From positions 538,057 through 602,056 of the forward strand of contig JH720328.1 in assembly GCA_000231825.2 (NCBI GenBank): a DNA stretch of 64,000 nucleotides, read 5' to 3'. This document shows, piece by piece, positions 56,401 through 64,000 of this stretch; positions within the stretch are counted from its first letter, which is position 1, and each line of letters starts with the position of its first letter. The notes beneath the pieces were generated by a model. It was given only the letters and a program-made list of their open reading frames with translations. It was not told where the DNA came from and made no database searches. Source of the stretch: Tetrahymena elliotti 4EA (lineage: Eukaryota; Ciliophora; Oligohymenophorea; Hymenostomatida; Tetrahymenidae). The position numbers and the translations under genes were made by a program.

Positions 56401-57541
56401 ATATTAAAAAATCAGATTTTAATATCTAATATTTTACTTAAGATTCAAGAACAAATTCTAAAGATTATTACAATTTGATAGTGAACTGCTTAAATATTTA
56501 GCAAATTTATCACAGCAAGATAAGCCGCTAGTTTTTTATCAATAAAAACTTTAACATAGTTTCATAAAGGTAAGTAAAAAGATAAAATCTATTTACATAT
56601 TTTATTTTTTATTTTCTTTTAAAAATTAAAATTTAAAAAAGGATAATTTTTAACTATGAAATAAATTTATTTATTTACCTAAACTAAAGTTTCAAAGAAG
56701 ATAGATTTTCCATTTTAGCAAATGCTAAACCTAAACTTTCAATCTCTGTTGTTTTTAGATAATAATCTCTTAAATTAAAAAAAATTTAATTAATATATCA
56801 TAGTAAAAATAGGTAGAGTATTTCTCAGAAATTTTTATTTTAAAATAATTTGATAATCTAAATTAATCAAATGAGATACAGGGGATATTTACTATTACAG
56901 GGGTTGGAGCACTCCCTCTTAATAAATTTTATAGAATTAATTATAAGTAATTAATATCAAATGAGAAAATATAATATATTTATTTAAACAAATAAATTTT
57001 GTGTTTATACCTCTTAAGATAAAGTTTAAAATGAAAGATATTTTCACAAACTGATAAAACATCACCTAAATCCAGTATTTCTTCATCTGCATAATTAAGC
57101 AACTGATCTCTTTTAGGATTTAAAATATTTTTATCATTATAAAAAATAAAAATAATAATTTTTAGTAATAATTATTAATTGATATAAAGGTGAATAATAT
57201 ATTATAAGAAGACTAAAATATAAAATAAAATTACTTGAAAATTAGAGATAAACATGAAATATTATGGCATTACTCTAAACCTGAGATTAAACTAGAAGCT
57301 TATACTTAAGTATCACTATTTTTAGTTTATTTAAATATTTTAACAGTTACATTATCTGATAATTACTTATTACAAATCTTATTAAAAAATAAAAATTTAC
57401 GATAGATCTAATTCTATATCAGTTTAAACCTCTAGGTCAGAATTTAGAAGCTTTAATTCATAATAAAGTTATATACTCTTAGGTAAATAGTATTATAATT
57501 ACCTATTCTATGCTCCAATATTTCTCTTGATTTTAAATCAT
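53433..57541 (-). CDS. Leucine-rich-repeat protein built of one-LRR symmetric exons
   Basis: Eighteen exons: 57503-57541, 57401-57450, 57235-57315, 57011-57109, 56679-56768, 56438-56527, 56253-56333, 56099-56187, 55880-55957, 55617-55706, 55408-55497, 55225-55314, 55012-55098, 54707-54793, 54209-54298, 53871-53957, 53674-53763 and 53433-53532. Each internal exon encodes one ribonuclease-inhibitor-like LRR, about 26-33 residues, of the form NQI.D.G...L...L.KC.NL..L.L.L (examples YNQIKDQGVSNLGTCLKKC, YNQIGNQGKKFLSQALSKC). All introns after the first are phase 2. Every internal LRR exon is a multiple of three except exon 8, which is 89 nt and reads into TGA. Leaving out exon 8 gives 1,419 nt, 472 residues, ending KRPVELCIF then TGA. 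No signal peptide or membrane segment. Likely a soluble binding scaffold; partner unknown. The start (MIQNQEKYWSIEQ) is less certain than the rest. Similar 90-nt-exon LRR genes have, as I recall, been reported in Tetrahymena. Confidence 0.82.
56099..56187 (-). other. Frame-breaking LRR exon (exon 8) of the LRR gene
   Basis: Good LRR sense (NKIDNNDLQNFAISLANC, then SSICDLTLT) followed by TGA immediately before the GAG/GTAATA donor. It is 89 nt, against 78-99 nt in multiples of three for all other internal LRR exons; many are exactly 90. A one-base deletion near GACTCTGACC explains both the length and the stop. Because its neighbours are phase 2, skipping it keeps the frame. Confidence 0.7.
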
Positions 57542-57794
57542 TTTTATTTTTTTATTAGGTTATAAACTTTTTTATTTTTCAAGATATTATTCATAGCTTT
57601 TTTAAACGAGAAATTTGATTTTTCTGATTAATTACTACAAAAATTTATTACTGCCATAAAATAATTATAAGTAATAGTATTCACTCATTTTTTTAACAGT
57701 AAAATAAATTAAATATCTGTCATAAAGAAATATTATTTTTTCAAAGTATTCTGTTCGATTCGATTTGTTCTTTTCCCCTTTCTTAATAAAAAAT

Positions 57795-57800
57795 AAAAAA
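57795..57800 (-). terminator. RNA polymerase III terminator of tRNA-Asp
   Basis: Six T residues on the minus strand, one base after the tRNA discriminator, followed by more T-rich sequence. Confidence 0.85.
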
Positions 57801-57801
57801 G

Positions 57802-57873
57802 CTCCGAGACCGGGAATTGAACCCGGGTCTCCTGCGTGACAGGCAGGAATACTAACCACTATACTATCTCGGA
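57802..57873 (-). tRNA. tRNA-Asp (anticodon GUC)
   Basis: 72 nt folding into a standard cloverleaf. Acceptor TCCGAGA pairs with TCTCGGA, discriminator G. The D arm contains GTATAGTGGTTAGTAT, which is also the A box. Anticodon stem CCTGC/GCAGG encloses loop CTGTCAC with anticodon GTC. The T arm GGGTTCAATTC is the B box. No intron; CCA not encoded, as expected for a nuclear eukaryotic tRNA. Confidence 0.97.
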
Positions 57874-59208
57874 TTATATGAAATCTAATAACATATTATC
57901 AAGAATATTTAACTATTTTTAATACATGTTATAAAAATAATGAATTAATAGATTCTTTTTAACAAAAATAAACTGATATGAAATATGATATTTAGTTATT
58001 TTATTCCTATATTCCTCTATAAGCTATTCATTACTGATATTGATAAAAATAAATACTCTTATTTCTTTTCGCTCTCATAAAATAAGAAAAGAAAGATATG
58101 CATAAGAACACTGATTCAGACATATTCTAGTATTTTAACTTAAAGTAGTTAAAATGACGTAAGGTCTTATCTAACACATTTGATAGATATTAAGAAAAAA
58201 TATGTTAAAAAGGAAAAAACTGATGGATTTATTTCTCTAAAATGATAGGGAGTAGATAAATAGATAGATATTAATATAATTAACTTACTTGAAATATATT
58301 TAATAAATAAATCTCCATCAAAAATGTGATTATTAAAAGTTTTTCATTTATTTTTCAAAGAAGATTCTTCAAATTAAAAATAATACTAATAATAAATTGA
58401 TACATTAGATTTTAATATTAGTTAATTTAGGTAATTTTGAAAAAAAAATTTTTGATAGAAAAAATCCATTATTAATTAATAAGAGTTTACAGTATTCATA
58501 GATTTGCAAAGATTTTTTAATTTTAGAGTTAATTTATATAAATTTAATTTAAGTTAGCCAAAAAACAACGACTCAAAAAAAAAATATTGAAAGACATAAA
58601 AGGAATATCAAATTAAATATTTTGAGTGAAAAAAATTTTGATGAGTACAAGTAAATTTTCTTTTATGACGATTTGATTTTAACTTTAATTATTCTTAATA
58701 AATCTCTTAAAAATTTTAATACAGAATGAATTTGTTTGTCAATTTTGAATAATTAATTTTTTGTGGAAATCCTGAAAAAACATTTTTTAAATTTAGGTTG
58801 ATTTTTTAAATTATTTAAATATTTGAATTAAGGTGCTAGAAATTATCTTAAAATTTATATATTTTTTAATTAAAGAAGCTTTAATAATAAGTTTTTTAAC
58901 TTACTAAAAAATTGTGACAAATTGAGATAGAGATAAATTTTTCATTTATTTTTAAAAAAAAACCAAAGTTAAGAATTTACTAATTAATATTTTTTGAAAC
59001 TAGATAGAAAAGAAATCTTAAACAAAAAAAAATTAATTGTAAGAGTTGTTTCAAAAATTTTATTTATTTTTTTTTATCAGAAAGAAGTGTTTTAAAAGAT
59101 TTATTTTATGGAAATAATATTGAATAATTAATTATTAAAGCCTTTAATATATTTTTTGGAAAATATTTATTATTAATAAATATAATATTTAAAATATTAA
59201 GGCTTTTG
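57874..59208. other. AT-rich intergenic region
   Basis: 1.3 kb between the tRNA gene and the 3' end of the next membrane-protein gene. Contains a short (GATA)n-like tract near 58252-58268. I see no gene. Confidence 0.6.
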
Positions 59209-62200
59209 TCATTAATCAGTATAGACTTTATTTGCTTTAAAAAATTTTATATTTCTTTAAGGATCAATTTTTTTTGCCATTTCTGATTTGGTTTTTGTAT
59301 TATTAATTTGATAAAACGTTTGTTCTTCTGATTACTCTGTTTTTATTGTTTTTCTTATTCTCTTTGAACAACATTTGCTTTTGATTATTATTAATATTTC
59401 AATTGGATATTATATTAAATATATTATATTGTAGATAAGCAGTAAGATTATTATTACATTTCCTGAAATTAGATAAAAATCTACAGTTTCTTACTCTATT
59501 TAGGTTTATTTATTTAATATTTATTCTAATTTAAAGATCTAGATATGAATAAACCATATAATTGAAAATAAAAGTTCTCCAATAAATTTTACCATTCTAT
59601 TAGTTGTGTTTAAATAAGGTTTGTATTTTAAAGTTAATATTGATGAAACCCAAAAAATTGTTCCTACAACTATGCATGATCCAAAAGGATTATTTTGAAG
59701 AGCCATCAAAACCAATATTACTAAATATTTTTTTCCATGCTAAATTAAGAAATAGTTTCTTCCAATAGATGAGCTAATATTTTCAAAATTTTATAATCTA
59801 TCTAAAAATGAAATACTAAACATACTTTTTTAATGATTTTTTTTATGATTTATTTCATAATAATTTTTAATAAAAGAAAAAATAAAAGTTATCATCAAAG
59901 TTATAGCCAAGTAATAGCCATATCGGACTGACCATAATTCTTAATCGAGAGATGTGAATTATAGAAATATGCAAATAACTGATAGAAGTAAGTTTGTTTC
60001 ATTTTCTGCATTAATTCTTTGTTTTAAAAAACTATTTATGGTTTAAAGGCTATCAACATTTTTTTTAAAAGTCCTATTGATTGATATTTCTAGTAGTTTT
60101 ATGATAAAAATTAGAAAAAAAAGCAATCCGTACTTTATTATAATTATAGGAGCATTCACTAAAAGGGTGTTTGAAAGACCTATTCTTTTATATAGCTTTC
60201 TATCAATTAAGTGAACTTCTGTCTCATTAAATTAATATCCGAAAATATTATAGATTTATTTATAATTTGTTGATAAATAATCTACTACATCTGGAAATGT
60301 GAAAGATCCTGCTATTTGATAGAGCATGTATAAGTTAGGAGGAAAATTCAAATTTAATAGTAGAAAAAGATTAATAGGTTGAACTGTATTTAGAAAGTAA
60401 AAGATAAACTAGGTTGATTGTATAGCATTAAGAATATTTTTATTACTTTCACTTTTTATTTAGCTAACCACCTTGCTTAAATTTTTGTCGAATATACTTT
60501 CTTTAAATAATATAGGACCTAATTAGAAAATCAATGGATTCTTCTTGTAAAAAGAACTTAATATGTATTAGTTATCGCTACTAACAAATGCATCTGTTTA
60601 CAAAAAAATGGCCTATCCATTAGTTGCTTTTATATTCTACAAAACATTTATTTGCAAAATTAGCTGATTGCCATTTATCTCTGGATTAACTATCTAATAG
60701 TACAGTTATTAAACTTCTGCTAGATTAATAGTTATTAAATCTTTTATTTCATTATTTTGGAAATCTATTTGCTTTATTTGATAGTCAAAAGTAAATATTA
60801 GATAGTATAAAGAATTTTTCATCTATATAGATAGCTTTACATTCATGGATTATATGCAAGAATATTTATAACTACCTTGATTTCCTTGTATTTTCTAAAG
60901 CGACAAACCATTTTAGCAGCCACAAGTATTTGATATTAAATCTAGCCCATCCACACAACTGGTGCAAGTATCTGAAGAATTTTTACATTGCAAACAAGGA
61001 AGCACACAATTTTTGCAAATACCTTATTTCTCATCATAATATTATGAAAAAGAGCATGTGGAACATGTTCCATCATTATTCTCTGTATAATTAGATATAC
61101 AATCGCATTTTGGTGGATTAATTCTTCCAGATTTGCATTTGATGCAAACAACTTTTTTCAAAGAAAAATCATATATGCATTGTTCACAATTTTTATCACA
61201 TTATAATTAAACACAAGTATTTGATACTTCTTAATACTTTTAGTAATCACATTCACAGTCAGGAGGATTAGTTCTTTTTTAGGAGCAAGTAATACAAAAA
61301 TTTTCATTTCCAATACAAGAACCACATTTTTCTGAGCATTTTTGACATTAATTTTAATCATTTAAAAAGTAACTTGAGTCTACACATTGGCAAGAAGGAA
61401 TTGATTATCCTATATTATTACATTCTGTACAGCTATCTCTTTTACCTGAACAAGTTTTACATTAAGGTAGGCATTTAAGACATGTATTAGTATTACTTTC
61501 CATATAGTAACCATCTATACATTAACAATTATTGTAAAGATCTGAAAAATCGCTTGCACATTACAAACATTAAAACTAATTATTTATAAAATCAACTATC
61601 TTACAATTATAAAATAATTAATTAGTATTTAAGCACTCCCTTGTTTATTAATTTACAAAAAAAGTTTATTCTAATTCCTTTGTTAAATTTAGGCATTAAG
61701 CTTCAGTTATTTGGTTATTATTATAAGATATTAACTTATTTTTGTAATAAAGACATGTCATTGATTGTAGATCATTGAAAATGAAGCAAGGCTCTTCAAG
61801 ATTATAGTCAAAGTAATATAATCCATCACCTTTATCTACATTAATTAGATTTAAATAAAATAAATAGTCAGCTGTATTTACTAACTACAAACCTAATTAA
61901 AGAGTAATTGAATTTAATGTAAACCCTAGTACTGTATGGATAAATTACATTTATTCTCTTTAATAATTGCAGACGACATCAAATTCAATAAAATTAAATG
62001 ACAAAGAAAAGGGGCTTTGAGTTCTCATAAAAATAAATAGACTATTACTTTCATTCATGTTTAACATCGAATATTTTGAATCAATGCATTTAATCAAATA
62101 ACATATTCTGACTGACAATTTCTATCCATAAGGAACTAAAAAAATTTCTAATTTATTCCCCCACAAGCTATTTTGTGCGTTTAAAGCATAAGATAAAAGA

Positions 62201-64000
62201 GAGACTTATTAGTTGATCATAACAGGTAAAATAGTGCAATAAAAAGAGATCCAATAATAGTTATCATTCAAAATATTTGAGATTACAGCTGATTATTATT
62301 AATTAAACTTGAAGCCCTTTAATGAATCATATTAACTTGGTGGTTAAAATTGCAATTTTAAACTTGATTGCTATGTTTGCAAGTTATTAAAAATTTGGGT
62401 TATATCTGATTTTAAGTGGATTTCAAATTTAGCTAAATTTTTTACTGGTTCTGACATAAAAGTTTAAAGAGTAGTTGTGTCATAATTTGGGTTTGTCATA
62501 TTTGATATAAATCTAAAAGATCTTGAATTAAATTAATTACATAAATAATTTAAATAACCAGCTTAGCATTATCCGAGACAAATCCTGGGGTTAGTCAAAA
62601 TAATTTTACTTTTAATTAATCTTTATGCACTAGAAAATTTAGAATAAGTATTTATTTATAAAAATACTTGTTATAGGTTTGTCCAAAGAGCTATCCAAAT
62701 AGGTAGATTATTTCTGATAGATGCTGTATAAATAGGTACACCAAGTACTTAAAGCTATATTGAAGGTAAACCACCGGGAGAAATGTAAGAAAAAGTAAAT
62801 ATTTCATTATTTGAGTCATAAATAGCGCCAAACATTCCATAAGCATTTGAACCTTAAAAATTAACTGAAAAACTAAAATAGAATGACTAGATACCATTTT
62901 AGTTTAATTTGATTTGATCATTATTAAGATTGAATACACATTATGAAATTTAATTTTCAATATTATTTGAACCATAAATTGTTAACTTTTGAATGATGCA
63001 AGAATATCCATCATCAAAATACTCTTTGGGACACTTTCCATTCTCTAATCTATTATTATCTTTGATTTTACAAGTATTTTCATCAAAGCACTCATTGCAA
63101 TAGCTTGGACATTTTTCACAAGTATTTTATTTAGACAAATAAAATTATTTCATACAAACGCATTGAAATGTATTCTAATCATAAATCATATTTTATGTGC
63201 AATCAGGAAAATTTTCATTCCAGTCAATAATGTTGTCTTTATTCACATTTACTGAAGGGAGGCTTTAGTTTTAGCAATTTAAGGAGCTTTAGTAGTTGAT
63301 ATAAAAACCAGTTTTACAAATTAAGCATTCACTGTTATCAGTCTAAAGAAAGCAGTTTTATTAGTTCGATGTAAACTAAGTACCTCTGTAGTATCTGATA
63401 TGACTTAATTAAATAGTTTAAGTATTAGAAGTATCTCCAAATTACAACTAGCCAAATAAAAATTAACTTATTTATACTTTTTAAATTTAGCTTTCATATC
63501 CATAAACAATTAAGTATGCATCATAAGTAATTACTGTTTTTAAGATTAGTGTCACTTGATTCCATTTACTAAAATCAATTCCATTTACTGATTAACTGTT
63601 TAGATAAATTTTGCTTTGAGTTGAATCAAGTTTTATTTAAAACAACTAATTTGCATTTAAAACAGTCATTAGTATAATATTTGTAGGTACAAGAGATGAT
63701 ACTTTAAAGTGAAAACTAACTGCGAAACCTCCAAATTCTAATGGATTGGAAAAATCTGTTTTAAATACTGAATTTACTTGCAATAGTAAAACTTATGAGT
63801 TACTTTAATATCCATTAGAATAAATATTCATAGATTGAGCAACATTAAAATACTAATTTGGATTTGCTTTTGTGTAAAAGAAATCATAATTCCAAACCAT
63901 CTCTGTCTACAAAGCAGTCAAGTCATAAGAATAAGAATAATTATCAAAAAAATTCAAATTATTCCAGAAAATATATAAATTATTAATATAAGCAAGAGAT
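59209..64000 (-). CDS. LamG/ConA-like and furin-type cysteine-rich multi-pass membrane protein (paralogue D), 5' end outside window
   Basis: Third full-type member of the family at 32509-44278. The stop TGA is at 59209-59211 after KFFKANKVYTDQ. The N-terminus lies beyond the right edge; by comparison with the relatives about 150 residues are missing. The same order is visible: beta-rich LamG-like modules (64000 to about 62500, interrupted by the first cysteine block near 63000-63400), then a long second beta-rich block. Furin-type cysteine repeats follow (61600-60900, with many CxxC spaced 10-15 residues). The membrane module has QRINAENETNLLLSV, LWSVRYGYYLAI, and PYLNTTNRMVKFIGE. I see no intron. 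It is more diverged from A and B than they are from each other and is separated from them by the LRR gene, tRNA and small gene, so it probably derives from an older duplication. Confidence 0.85.

Noticed and set aside
56890..56950. GC-richer patch (GGAGTGCTCCAACCCC) between LRR exons 4 and 5 as another LRR exon
   Set aside because: No frame gives the LRR consensus and no phase-2 acceptor/donor pair brackets it. Treated as intron.
9065..57800. Mobile elements, CRISPR arrays, operons or bacterial-type regulation
   Set aside because: No transposase, reverse transcriptase, terminal inverted repeats or regularly spaced identical repeats were seen. The regularly spaced LRR exons differ in sequence and are coding.

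Overview
The window is about 80% A+T. It reads as nuclear, probably macronuclear, DNA of an oligohymenophorean ciliate, most likely Tetrahymena or a close relative. Every convincing gene uses TAA and TAG as sense codons, aligning where glutamine is expected, and ends only at TGA. Introns are short, AT-rich and mostly GT-AG. I translated by hand with that code. I could not run database searches, so family names rest on recognised motifs.

Layout. 1-4894 (-): 3'-truncated beta-helix-type membrane protein. 6878-9064 (+): 26S proteasome ATPase Rpt6 in seven exons. 9969-10931 (+): NIP30/FAM192A-like protein. 11463-12910 (-): HP1-like protein with two chromodomains and a chromo shadow domain. 15224-31958 (+): the central-pair ciliary protein hydin, nearly 17 kb of gene. 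32509-37755 and 39005-44278 (-): two tandem, apparently intronless paralogues of about 1,750 residues each, with LamG/ConA-like domains, furin-type cysteine repeats and C-terminal membrane segments. Two decayed fragments of the same family follow (44990-47060), and a third full-type member runs off the right edge (59209-64000). 48638-49096 (-): a small two-exon gene of unknown function. 53433-57541 (-): a leucine-rich-repeat gene in which almost every exon is one LRR. 57802-57873 (-): tRNA-Asp(GUC).

The genes do not form a pathway. Three are housekeeping or regulatory (proteasome, NIP30-like, chromatin), one is ciliary, and the right half is dominated by fast-evolving families: surface proteins in tandem and a modular LRR gene. 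Spaces between genes are 0.5-4.3 kb of very AT-rich DNA in which I mostly see nothing.

The most interesting locus is the LRR gene at 53433-57541. Fourteen of its 15 internal LRR exons are multiples of three (78-99 nt) between phase-2 introns. The exception is 89 nt long and carries an in-frame TGA; skipping it restores one reading frame through to the terminal exon.
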